Of a DNA stretch of 64,000 nt, positions 56,425 to 64,000 are shown in pieces. A model generated the notes under the pieces. The model searched no databases, was not told the origin of the DNA, and saw only the letters and a list, made by a program, of their open reading frames with translations. The position numbers were made by a program, and so were the translations under genes. This stretch comes from JAFGJQ01 sp964495075. Lineage in GTDB: Bacteria; Planctomycetota; Phycisphaerae; UBA1845. Positions within the stretch are counted from its first letter, which is position 1. The number at the start of each line of letters is the position of its first letter. The DNA is taken from positions 14,004 to 78,003 of the forward strand of contig CAZBUJ010000016.1 in the NCBI GenBank assembly GCA_964495075.1, read 5' to 3'.

Positions 56425-59343
56425 TCAGGGCTCGAGCGACCGCCATGCCCGATCCAGGTCCGCGAGGGCCGCTTCGATGAGCGATCGGCCGGCGGCCGCC
56501 ACGGTCAGTCGCGGGGCCTGGACCACCTCGCCCAGCACGGCGACGGCGGCGTCCGGCACGTGCAATTCATCGAGTGCCGCAGCTTGACACTCTACCACAT
56601 AGGTCGTCAACGGTTCGTCAAACAGCAGCCCGGCCGGCTCGTCCGCGCCCCAGGCGTCGAGCGACACGTCGGCCCCGTATCCGGACGCGATGGCCATCTC
56701 CGCCAGGGCCACCGCGAGCCCGCCGTCGCTCACGTCATGCGCGGCCCGGGCATGCCCGGCGGCGATCCAGTCGGCCACGGCGTGGTGAAGCCGGCCCGCG
56801 GTGTCCAGGCCGACCGCGTCGGCCGGGGCCGAGACCACGGCCAGGATCGAGCCCGGCTGCTTGAAGTCCATCGTGACACAGCGTGACACGTCCGCCACCA
56901 TGCCCATCGCGCTGATGAGCAAGGTGTCCGGGATGGTGAGCCGCGGGGGCAGTCCGCAGCGGCCCGCCTCGGCCTCGCTCTGGGCGAACTGGTTGTTCAA
57001 CGAGTCCTTACCCGAGATAAACGGCAGGGCGAAGGCGACGGCTGCATCGTGCGCGCCTTTGCACGCCCGGACGAGGGCACCCATCGCTTCCGGCGTGTCG
57101 ACCGCGCCCCAGCAGAAGTTGTCGAGGATCGACGTGTGTCGCGGGTCCGCCCCGACACACACCGCGTTGCGCAGCGCTTCGTCGACCGCGGCGACGGCCA
57201 TCCAGTAGGGATCGTCGTCACTGCGGTGGGGGCACAGACCGCAGGCCAGGGCGATGCCCCGCCGCGAGGACAGGCGCGGTCGCAGCACCGCCGCGTCCGA
57301 GGGACCCTGGCGCGGTCCGCACAACGGCTTGATGACGCTCGCGCCCTGTACTTCGTGGTCATACTGGTGGATGACCCACTGCTTCGACGCCACGTTGGGG
57401 GCGGCCAGCGCGGCCAGCAGTCGCCGGCCGAGGTCGGGCTCCACCGGCTCGGGCGCGGGCGTCGCTTTCGCCCGCGGTTCCCAGATCGCGTCGCGCGTCC
57501 GTTTCGGCAGGCCATGATGCAGAAACGGCATGTCCAGCTCGCCCACCGTCTGGCCGTGATACCGAACGCGGAGGACCGCGTCGTCGGTGAACTCGCCCAC
57601 CACGGTGGCCTCCACGTGCTCGTCGCGGAACGTCTTCAGCATGGTTTCGAGCCGGTCGGGCGGCACGGCGAAGACCATGCGTTCCTGGGCTTCGGAGATC
57701 CAGATCTCGTCGTAGCGCAGACCGGCGTATTTCAGCGGCACGTGTTCGAGGTCGACCACCGCCCCCGTTGACTCGCCCATCTCGCCGATGGCGCTGCTCA
57801 GCCCGCCCGCCCCGCAGTCGGTCACGGCGTGGTAGAGACAGCCGTCCGGATGGTCCCGGGCCAGCAGTTGGGCATCGAGGACTTTCTTCTCCTCGATCGC
57901 GTTGCCGATCTGGACGGCGTGCGAGAACTCGTCGGCGTGGGTGTCGGTCAGTTCGGCGGAGGAGAAGGTGGCCCCATGAATGCCATCGCGGCCGGTGCGA
58001 CCGCCGGCCACCACGATGCGGTCCCCGGGCCGCGGGCGCTTGGCGATCCGGTTGCGGGGGATGATCCCCACGCAGCCGCAGAAGACCAGCGGGTTGGCCA
58101 GGTAGCGTTCGTCGAAGTAGATCGCCCCGTTGACGGTGGGGATCCCCATCCGGTTGCCGTAGTCCCGCACCCCGCTGACCACGCCGCGGAAAATCCGTCG
58201 CGGGTGCAGCACGCCCTTGGGCAATCGTTCGTCGGGGAAGTCCGGGGACGCGAAGCAGAACACGTCGGTGTTGGCGATGGGCTTGGCCCCGAGCCCACAG
58301 CCGAGGATGTCGCGGATGCACCCGCCGATGCCGGTGGCCGCCCCGCCGTACGGCTCGATGGCCGACGGGTGGTTGTGCGTTTCGACCTTGAAGGCCACGC
58401 CATACTCGTCATCGAAGGCCACGACCCCGGCGTTGTCTTCGAACACCGACAGGCACCAGTTACGGTCCAGGCGCCGGGTCGCTTCGCCGATGGTCGACTT
58501 GAGCAGGTTGTCGAACTCGACCACCACGTGCCCGTCGCGGCCGAAGTCGGCGCCGCGATAGACCACCGCGCTCTTCAGCGTTTTGTGGACGCAGTGTTCC
58601 GACCACGTCTGGGCGAGGGTCTCCAGTTCGAGGTCGGTGGGGTCGCGGTCGGCGGCGACGTAGTGATCGCGGATCGCTTCCATCTCCTCCAGCGACAGGA
58701 AGAGGTGGGCGTCGCGTGACAGTGCCATCAGCCCATCACCTGTAAGCGATCGGATTGGCACGGTGCGTACGTCGACGGGCAACTCGGGGGCCACGGGGAA
58801 CGCGCCCGGCAACGGGTCCGACCGCCCGAATCCCTGCAGGTACGCGGCCTGGATGCAGTCGTTGGCGAGCACGCGCCGGGCGATGCGTTCCAGGTCGTCA
58901 ACGCCGGCCGCGCCGTCGATCACGAACCGCCGGGCCGTCCGGACATCGACATGCGCCGCCACCTCCGGCCCGCGACGGCATCGCAGCAGGTCCGCCACCG
59001 CCTGGGCGGTGCTCAGGGCCACCGGGTCCATCACGCCGGGGAGATAGTGCACCTCGATGGCGATCTCGTTAGGGTCGCGCTGGGTCATCCCTTCCGAGAC
59101 GCGGAACACCTGGGCGACGGGATCGGCCAGCAGATGCCGCCCTATGCTCTCCACGTCGTCTCGCTTCAGGCCGCCCTCGAGGAAGTAGAGATCGCTCGCC
59201 CGCACCCGTTCGATATGGGCGAGCGAGGGGATCTGTCGAATCTCCGACAGGCACCGGCGCCCGAGCGGGTCGACGTCGTCACCGCGCGGCACTACGTGCA
59301 CTTGCCACAATGTCTGGTCGGTCAACGTGGTCGTCTCAGTCAT
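56425..59343 (-). CDS. purL: Phosphoribosylformylglycinamidine synthase with fused PurS-like modules (PurSL)
   Basis: A 972-residue enzyme. Residues about 10-195 look like two PurS-like modules: VHVVPRGDDVDPLGRRCLSE ... YFLEGGLKRDDVESIGRHLL, then IAIEVHYLPGVMDPVALSTA ... RFVIDGAAGVDDLERIARRV. From about residue 215 a small-type PurL follows: the linker region TLAQTWSEHCVHKTLKSAVV, the ATP-binding FKVETHNHPSAIEPYGGAAT, and the duplicated AIRS-like halves with ISEAQERMVFAVPPDRL and AAHDVSDGGLAVALAEMA. It converts FGAR, ATP and ammonia from PurQ (encoded 29 bases downstream) to FGAM. Separate purS is therefore unnecessary. The ATG at 59343 has only a weak ribosome site. Confidence 0.94.
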   Translation of the reverse strand: MTETTTLTDQTLWQVHVVPRGDDVDPLGRRCLSEIRQIPSLAHIERVRASDLYFLEGGLKRDDVESIGRHLLADPVAQVFRVSEGMTQRDPNEIAIEVHYLPGVMDPVALSTAQAVADLLRCRRGPEVAAHVDVRTARRFVIDGAAGVDDLERIARRVLANDCIQAAYLQGFGRSDPLPGAFPVAPELPVDVRTVPIRSLTGDGLMALSRDAHLFLSLEEMEAIRDHYVAADRDPTDLELETLAQTWSEHCVHKTLKSAVVYRGADFGRDGHVVVEFDNLLKSTIGEATRRLDRNWCLSVFEDNAGVVAFDDEYGVAFKVETHNHPSAIEPYGGAATGIGGCIRDILGCGLGAKPIANTDVFCFASPDFPDERLPKGVLHPRRIFRGVVSGVRDYGNRMGIPTVNGAIYFDERYLANPLVFCGCVGIIPRNRIAKRPRPGDRIVVAGGRTGRDGIHGATFSSAELTDTHADEFSHAVQIGNAIEEKKVLDAQLLARDHPDGCLYHAVTDCGAGGLSSAIGEMGESTGAVVDLEHVPLKYAGLRYDEIWISEAQERMVFAVPPDRLETMLKTFRDEHVEATVVGEFTDDAVLRVRYHGQTVGELDMPFLHHGLPKRTRDAIWEPRAKATPAPEPVEPDLGRRLLAALAAPNVASKQWVIHQYDHEVQGASVIKPLCGPRQGPSDAAVLRPRLSSRRGIALACGLCPHRSDDDPYWMAVAAVDEALRNAVCVGADPRHTSILDNFCWGAVDTPEAMGALVRACKGAHDAAVAFALPFISGKDSLNNQFAQSEAEAGRCGLPPRLTIPDTLLISAMGMVADVSRCVTMDFKQPGSILAVVSAPADAVGLDTAGRLHHAVADWIAAGHARAAHDVSDGGLAVALAEMAIASGYGADVSLDAWGADEPAGLLFDEPLTTYVVECQAAALDELHVPDAAVAVLGEVVQAPRLTVAAAGRSLIEAALADLDRAWRSLEP

Positions 59344-59415
59344 GAACACCGGAAAAAAGAACCGGGCCCGCCGACGCGCGGGTGCGGGGGCCATCGCCCG
59401 CCGACGGCCTCCACC

Positions 59416-61470
59416 CTACGGCTCGTGGATGAGATCCCAGATCCGCAGGAGTTCCGCCACGCTCCACGCCTGGGCCACGCAGCCCCGCGGGGCGTGGGGC
59501 GGATCACCGTCGAAAACCTCACTGATCGATCCCATGCACGCTTCGCCCATATGGTCGAGCAGCGGTTGCAGCCACCGCCGCGCCTGCGCCTTCGAATCCG
59601 CCGAAAAGTCGTGGGCCCGCAGGTGGGCTTCCACGAACGGCCCCATGAGCCACGACCAGACCGTGCCGTTGTGATACGCCCGGTCACGCACCGGGCGCAC
59701 GCCACTGTACCGGCCGATGTAGCGCGGATCGCCCGGGGCGAGACTCCGCAATCCGTACGGCGTCAACAGTCGCTCGCCAACAGACTCCAGCACCGCCGCC
59801 TGCCGGTCGCGGGACAACGGGGAGTGGGCGAGACTCACCGCGAATACCTGGTTGGGACGCATCGAAGCGTCCCGTTCATCGCCGCGGACGCAATCATACA
59901 GGCAGCCGGCGTCTTCGTTCCAGAACACACGCTCGAAATTCAGCAGCGCGAGGTCAGCCAGCGACTTGCATCGCATGGCCATGCTCGAATCGTCGCCCAC
60001 GAAGCGGCCTTCGAGGATGCGCAGCGCGTGGTACCACAACGCGTTGACCTCGACCGGCATTCCGTGTCGCGGCGTGACGACCACGCCGTCGCACCGGGCG
60101 TCCATCCACGTGATCTGCACGTCCGGGTTGCCGCATCGCAGCAGGCCCTGATCGGTCACCTGGATGTCGTGGTCGGTGCCGGCGACGAACGAGTCGACGA
60201 TGTTGCGGGCGGCCGGCCCGATGAACGACGACCACCCCTCCGGCGCCCCGCCGGCAGCGAGATAGGCGTCGGCGGCGTGGATGAACCAGAGCGACGCGTC
60301 GACGCTGTTATACTCGCAGTCGCCGCCGTAGTCGTCGAACCGATTGGGGATCAGGCCGTTGCGCTGAACGCCGGCGAAGGTGCGCAGCACCTGACAAGCC
60401 TCGTCGAGGCGGCCGGTACGCAGCAGCAGTCCCTCCAGCGAGACGAACGCATCGCGCCCCCAGTCCCCGAACCAGGGGTAGCCGGCAATGATCGTCGCCT
60501 GGTCGCGCTGGTCGGGCGCGGCGCGGCGCACCACGAACGCCTCCGTGGCGACGACCAGGGACTGGCGGATCGGATCGTCGGGTCGCGCCTTGCGGGCAGG
60601 CATGTACTCCGACGGCGGGGCGAGATACGCATCGGCCGCTTCAGTGGCCTCGGCCGGGCTCGTCGCGAAACCGGTGGCGACGAACTCGACGGACAGGCTG
60701 CCTTGGCCCGTGGTCCGGAACGTGCCGGTCCGCTGAAGGTCCTCGCCGCCGAGGTACTCGCGGGTAAGTTCGGTGCGATAGCGGATGTTGTGCCACCACA
60801 CCATCTCCACGGCGAACCGGGCGGGCGAGAGCCCTTCGCCGCGGCGTGGGAGCATGACCAGCGTCACGTCGGGCTCGGCGCGGTCCTGCGCCCACAGCCA
60901 GTGCCCGTCGCTGTGGGTGTCCCATGGTTCGTAGGCCGCCTGGCGTCGCAGGCCGTGGACGTCGCGCATCGCGAGAAGCGGCGCCACCTCCAGCACTGCG
61001 CGTCGACTGGCCGGCGCGGTCACGTCGTAGCGGACGCGGATCGCAGGTCGGTCGGAGATCATGGTCAGCCGCCGGCGAACCTCGATCGGCCCGTGCACGA
61101 ACGTCCACTGGACCCACGGGTCGGGCGCGGCGGTGATGCAGTCGAACTCTTTGAGCGCGGCATAACCGCCGGGTTCCAGCCCGTGATTGAACTCCCAGGT
61201 CGCGAGGTCGAGCAGGGTCTCCCCCACGCGGAGGCGATCGATCACGCCGGCCAGCAGGAGGAAGCGGTCCGACGGCGGTCGTCGCGCGCCGATCAGCCAA
61301 CCGTGGTACTTCCGGGTCGGGCAACCGATGACCGTTCCGGAGGCGAACCCGCCGCGGCCGTTGGTCAGCAACCACTCGCGCGAGAGGAGCCGATCGACGG
61401 GGCCCTGCAATGCTTTGCAGATCGCCAGCGGGCAGGCGTCCGGCGATGGGGGCGTCTCGGCCGTGGTCAT
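59416..61470 (-). CDS. Glycogen debranching enzyme (amylo-alpha-1,6-glucosidase type)
   Basis: A 684-residue enzyme. The N-terminal glycogen-binding beta domain has LSREWLLTNGRGGFASGTVI, PTRKYHGWLIGARRPPSDR. The C-terminal (alpha/alpha)6 barrel has TIIAGYPWFGDWGRDAFVSL, GLIPNRFDDYGGDCEYNSVD with likely catalytic acids, MDARCDGVVVTPRHGMPVEV and YHNGTVWSWLMGPFVEAHLR. This is the archaeal/bacterial GDE type (GH133-like) that removes alpha-1,6 branch glucose from glycogen. It pairs functionally with the GT3 glycogen synthase at 44199-46001, although 15 kb apart. It follows the metzincin lipoprotein gene and precedes purL by 72 bases, all on the minus strand. The glycogen-related annotation is secure; transglycosylase activity is not expected. 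Confidence 0.93.
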   Translation of the reverse strand: MTTAETPPSPDACPLAICKALQGPVDRLLSREWLLTNGRGGFASGTVIGCPTRKYHGWLIGARRPPSDRFLLLAGVIDRLRVGETLLDLATWEFNHGLEPGGYAALKEFDCITAAPDPWVQWTFVHGPIEVRRRLTMISDRPAIRVRYDVTAPASRRAVLEVAPLLAMRDVHGLRRQAAYEPWDTHSDGHWLWAQDRAEPDVTLVMLPRRGEGLSPARFAVEMVWWHNIRYRTELTREYLGGEDLQRTGTFRTTGQGSLSVEFVATGFATSPAEATEAADAYLAPPSEYMPARKARPDDPIRQSLVVATEAFVVRRAAPDQRDQATIIAGYPWFGDWGRDAFVSLEGLLLRTGRLDEACQVLRTFAGVQRNGLIPNRFDDYGGDCEYNSVDASLWFIHAADAYLAAGGAPEGWSSFIGPAARNIVDSFVAGTDHDIQVTDQGLLRCGNPDVQITWMDARCDGVVVTPRHGMPVEVNALWYHALRILEGRFVGDDSSMAMRCKSLADLALLNFERVFWNEDAGCLYDCVRGDERDASMRPNQVFAVSLAHSPLSRDRQAAVLESVGERLLTPYGLRSLAPGDPRYIGRYSGVRPVRDRAYHNGTVWSWLMGPFVEAHLRAHDFSADSKAQARRWLQPLLDHMGEACMGSISEVFDGDPPHAPRGCVAQAWSVAELLRIWDLIHEP

Positions 61471-61611
61471 GACGCAGGTCGGGACCCAGCAAGGGAGAAG
61501 GCGAATCTTGCGCGCTCGCACGGACGGTCTCGGCGGGCGCGACGCGTCGCCGGGATCATACCCGAAATCGAGAGCGGTCACTACGGGCGAACCGCCCGGC
61601 GGACTTGCGGG

Positions 61612-62568
61612 CTAGTAGCGCAGGGCCGCGTCTTCGGATTCGTGGCTCTGCGGGCAGGTCAGCACGGGGCAGCCGTCGTCCTCACCGTCCGCCGCCCCCA
61701 ACGTGCGTGCCGTTTTCGGATCAAAGGACCGCACGTCGGCCCCGGTGATCTGGTAGCGAACGCCCGATCCGGGCACGCCGATGGGCTCGGCGCAGGTGTT
61801 CTGCGAGATTAGAAACACCTGTGGGGCGGCCAGGTCCGGGATCTTATGCGAGGACAACATGATCGCCCGGTGCGCCTCGTCGGGATCGATCATGATCCCC
61901 AGTTGGTCCGGATGCGCGAAACCGAGCGTGTGCCCGATCTCGTGCGTGGTCACGTTGGCGAGCATGTTCACCCACGCCTCGCGCGACCAGCCGGCGCCCG
62001 CGGCCTCGACGAACCGGCCGCCCCAAATGATGGCACGATCGTCCACGTGCCGGTTGCACGGGTCGTAGTCGGCCTGTCCGGCCTGATTGCCGTCGGACGG
62101 CGCCAGGTCAATGGTCAGGTAGACCCGCGTCGCGCCGGGGTAGTCGTCGGCCACGCCGAGGATCACTCGCATGTCCACCGGATCCAGATCGCACAGGATT
62201 TCTTCGATCCGCAGCCGGACGGCCTCCTTGAACGCTTCCGCATCGTCGGCCGTGGTAACGCCGCTGTAGATCGGCAGGTCGAGCGGGTTGAGCGGGTTGA
62301 TATCGATGGTCGGATCGAGCGGGTTCACGCCCCCGTCCCAGTCAAGCACGATGAGCGTTGAGGCGTCGCGGTTGGTGGCCGGTGCGTTGTCGCACACCGG
62401 CGGCGGCAGCGGCCGCTCCGACGTGGATGACAAGACGCTTTCGCCGTTGGACGGGGTACCGGTGCCACCCGTCGACACGGCTCCGCAACCACAGAGCATG
62501 ATGGTGATGCAACCGATGATGAGCGGTTGGACCCATCCCGGTACGCGTCCTAAGCGCAGTACCTTCAC
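61612..62568 (-). CDS. Metzincin-like zinc metalloprotease lipoprotein
   Basis: A 318-residue exported protein. The GTG at 62568 follows GAGGGGGAAG and leads to a signal peptide with IIGCITIMLCGC, a lipobox. After a Ser/Thr/Gly-rich linker, residues about 75-275 form the protease domain. TTHEIGHTLGFAHP near residue 207 is the HExxHxxGxxH zinc motif of metzincins, and a following Met (HRAIMLSSHK) could be the Met-turn. Upstream, RVYLTIDLAPSDGNQ and RHVDDRAIIWGGRFVEAAGA fit the sheet of a matrixin-type fold. The C-terminal tail has two Cys (DDGCPVLTCPQSHES). It would cleave surface or environmental proteins. It is transcribed toward the debranching enzyme, 141 bases away. No partner is obvious. 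Confidence 0.82.
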   Translation of the reverse strand: MKVLRLGRVPGWVQPLIIGCITIMLCGCGAVSTGGTGTPSNGESVLSSTSERPLPPPVCDNAPATNRDASTLIVLDWDGGVNPLDPTIDINPLNPLDLPIYSGVTTADDAEAFKEAVRLRIEEILCDLDPVDMRVILGVADDYPGATRVYLTIDLAPSDGNQAGQADYDPCNRHVDDRAIIWGGRFVEAAGAGWSREAWVNMLANVTTHEIGHTLGFAHPDQLGIMIDPDEAHRAIMLSSHKIPDLAAPQVFLISQNTCAEPIGVPGSGVRYQITGADVRSFDPKTARTLGAADGEDDGCPVLTCPQSHESEDAALRY

Positions 62569-62839
62569 GGCTTCTTCCCCCTCGTTTTCGCCGCCGGCGG
62601 GCGGCACCTCCTTCGCACCCGTGCTGATTAAATGGAGGGGGGCCGGCCGATGTCAATGCGGGCGGTCGGGCTCCGCCCAAGGTCCGGGAATGCGTGGCCC
62701 TGGTGATCGGGAGACGTGATCGACGGGTTGGATACGTCTGCCAGGTCCGACGGGTCGGTCCGGCGGCGGCCGAAAAGGCCGGCGGACGCGGGGTCCGCCG
62801 GGCCTGGTGTTCGTGATCGACGACCCCGGGCCGCCCGGG

Positions 62840-63520
62840 TCAACGGCGCAGTTTCCAGGTGAGCATGGCGAAGAAAGTGAGGGCCAGCGCCGCAGGTCCG
62901 AAAACACCACAGGGACCGGTCTCGGGCGGGTCCGTGAAGTTGTCGGAATCGTCGTTGTACCCCGAGTCGACGCTGGCCGCGGCATCGAAAACGGCGACGA
63001 CATCCATGTCGCGTTCAACGGTGACGGTCACCTCGGTCTCGGAGACGTTTTCGAGTACGTCGCCGTCCCAGTGGCTGAACGCGTAGCCGTCGCTGGCGAG
63101 GGCCGACAGGGTGACTTGCGTTCCCTGCACGTACGCCCCGGGATCCGGGTCCGCGAGGATGATGCCGGCCCCGGTCGGTTCGACGACGAACGTGATCTCG
63201 AATTCCTGGGGCGGTCCGAACGTCACGTCGAAGTGGGTGTCGTCCTCGATCTCGATGACGATCGTGTCCTCGTAGTACGCGATGATCTCACCATCGTTAC
63301 CGTCCCAGAGTTCGACCACGTAGCCGTCCAAGGCGGCACCGGTCAAGGTGACGACCGTGCCGGGGACATAGTCGTCAAGGTCCGGCTCGACCGTCACCTG
63401 GCCGCACTGCGGCGTGAGGTTGGTGATTGTCAGTTCCACCGCCTGTGCCGATCCCGGCCCCACGAAGCCCACCAAGCCCACCATGGCAAACACCGCCGTC
63501 GTTGTTCGATACCCCTTCAT
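62840..63520 (-). CDS. Exported InlB-repeat-like protein with a C-terminal sorting-like tail
   Basis: A 226-residue secreted protein. AAAGGA precedes the ATG. The signal peptide is TAVFAMVGLVGFVGPGSAQA. The body holds repeats of the InlB B-repeat / List-Bact type: GTVVTLTGAALDGYVVELWD and GTQVTLSALASDGYAFSHWD, each followed by VTVTVERDMDVVAVFD-like strands. The C-terminus (CGVFGPAALALTFFAMLTWKLRR) has a short motif, a hydrophobic span and terminal Arg residues, the layout of PEP-CTERM/MYXO-CTERM-like sorting signals. It would be exported and then processed or anchored by an exosortase/rhombosortase-like system. The Asp-rich loops might bind calcium. No enzymatic residues are visible. It is the last gene at the right end of the window. 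Confidence 0.75.
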   Translation of the reverse strand: MKGYRTTTAVFAMVGLVGFVGPGSAQAVELTITNLTPQCGQVTVEPDLDDYVPGTVVTLTGAALDGYVVELWDGNDGEIIAYYEDTIVIEIEDDTHFDVTFGPPQEFEITFVVEPTGAGIILADPDPGAYVQGTQVTLSALASDGYAFSHWDGDVLENVSETEVTVTVERDMDVVAVFDAAASVDSGYNDDSDNFTDPPETGPCGVFGPAALALTFFAMLTWKLRR

Positions 63521-64000
63521 CGCGGTTCCTTTCCAAGCTGAGCTTCGGGCCGGTCGAGCGAGTACGACGAGTCAGCGCCGGCCGATGCCTGTGTATCGGA
63601 CGAACGAGCGTCGGCCTGCCAGCACGAACGCTCCACACTCTCGACCCTATCGGCTTGGCCGGACACGGCGCTTAGAAGCGAGCCCCTGGACCTGGTATCA
63701 CGGTTGGCGGGGGTCGCGGGCGGCGCAGAACGGCGGTTTTTTCGGGCGGACGGCGAGAGCACGGAAAGTGAGCGGGACCGGATTCGCGCCCAAAAAGGGC
63801 ACGAAGGACCCGCCCCGGCCCCCGGCGGCGCGGAAAACGGTTGAGCAGAACAGCGGGGGCATACGAACAAGGAACCCCGCCGCTCCTCCGCGCCGTCGGC
63901 CGCTCGCTGCCTGCTTGCGCCATCGCCCTCGTCATTCGCTGTTCGCTACTTGCCCCTCGCCATTCGCCAAATGGCCGGGAGCCCGGCGGCTCATCGCCGC
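63521..64000. other. Gene-free right edge
   Basis: No supportable gene. Near 63931-63968 short CATTCGC units recur (GTCATTCGC, CCATTCGCC), resembling the tail of the TAATTAGTAATT...GTCATTCGC repeat at 38671-38702. The rest shows no recognisable feature. Confidence 0.45.

Noticed and set aside
58951..61812. 953-codon plus-strand open frame opposite purL and the debranching enzyme
   Set aside because: Antisense shadow of two clear enzymes with full family motifs; no domain of its own.

Overview
The window is a high-GC, gene-dense bacterial chromosome segment that most resembles Planctomycetota, probably Phycisphaerae or a neighbouring lineage. The evidence is: a membrane protein ending in the zinc-ribbon signature CGYDLTGN...CPECG; a secreted protein with dockerin-like EF-hand repeats (DLDENGVIDLDDY, DLNVDRRVDLTDF); an ECF sigma factor paired with a small zf-HC2-type anti-sigma; an FHA-GAF-histidine kinase; and many secreted or lipoprotein genes of limited distribution. 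The taxonomic call is inference from protein style. No rRNA or recognisable tRNA gene and no CRISPR array was seen.

Layout. 1-4.0 kb: type IV pilus/secretion ATPases on the minus strand (pilB, pilT, and a second pilB-like gene cut by the window edge). 4.3-7.9 kb: pyruvate phosphate dikinase with a histone H1-like tail, then a stand-alone SET-domain protein. 8.1-13.5 kb: C69 peptidase, an IS with 17-bp inverted repeats, PepD and a thioredoxin-like lipoprotein. 13.7-17.7 kb: ECF sigma/anti-sigma pair, a DM13/dockerin/Spondin_N secreted protein, a zinc-ribbon membrane protein and its decayed copy. 17.7-24.3 kb: ClpB, a lipoprotein with a cysteine-rich tandem repeat, a lipoate/octanoate transferase, and an IS1595-type element whose transposase has lost a catalytic Asp. 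24.5-34.4 kb (all minus): glycine dehydrogenase subunit 2, GroEL/GroES, a His-rich small ORF, a LolA-like protein, an S41 protease, a cyclophilin-FKBP fusion, and a Kef-type antiporter with CBS domains.

34.4-39.9 kb: a decayed inverted kbl fragment, the acs-ACP-kbl cluster and a convergent tdh. Together kbl and tdh can convert threonine to glycine and acetyl-CoA; the acetate-activating enzyme and dedicated ACP are an unusual addition. 39.9-44.2 kb: a LolA-like protein and an ABC exporter with a VTT-like membrane protein, preceded by a candidate structured RNA with its own promoter and terminator. 44.2-64 kb: eukaryotic-type (GT3) glycogen synthase, succinyl-CoA ligase alpha subunit, lipoproteins, a secreted EEP-family nuclease/phosphatase, an FHA-GAF histidine kinase, family-4 uracil-DNA glycosylase, an alpha/beta hydrolase, an NhaC antiporter, PurQ and a PurS-PurL fusion, glycogen debranching enzyme, a metzincin lipoprotein and a surface protein with a C-terminal sorting-like tail.

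Regulatory highlights. Good sigma70-type promoters are visible before ppdK, the pil operon, the SET gene, gcvPB and the FHA kinase. clpB and groES share an upstream palindrome, CTGYCA-N3-TGGCAG; no CIRCE element was found. AT-rich repeats built on TAATTAGTAATT recur in intergenic DNA, and one of them was the insertion target of the first IS.
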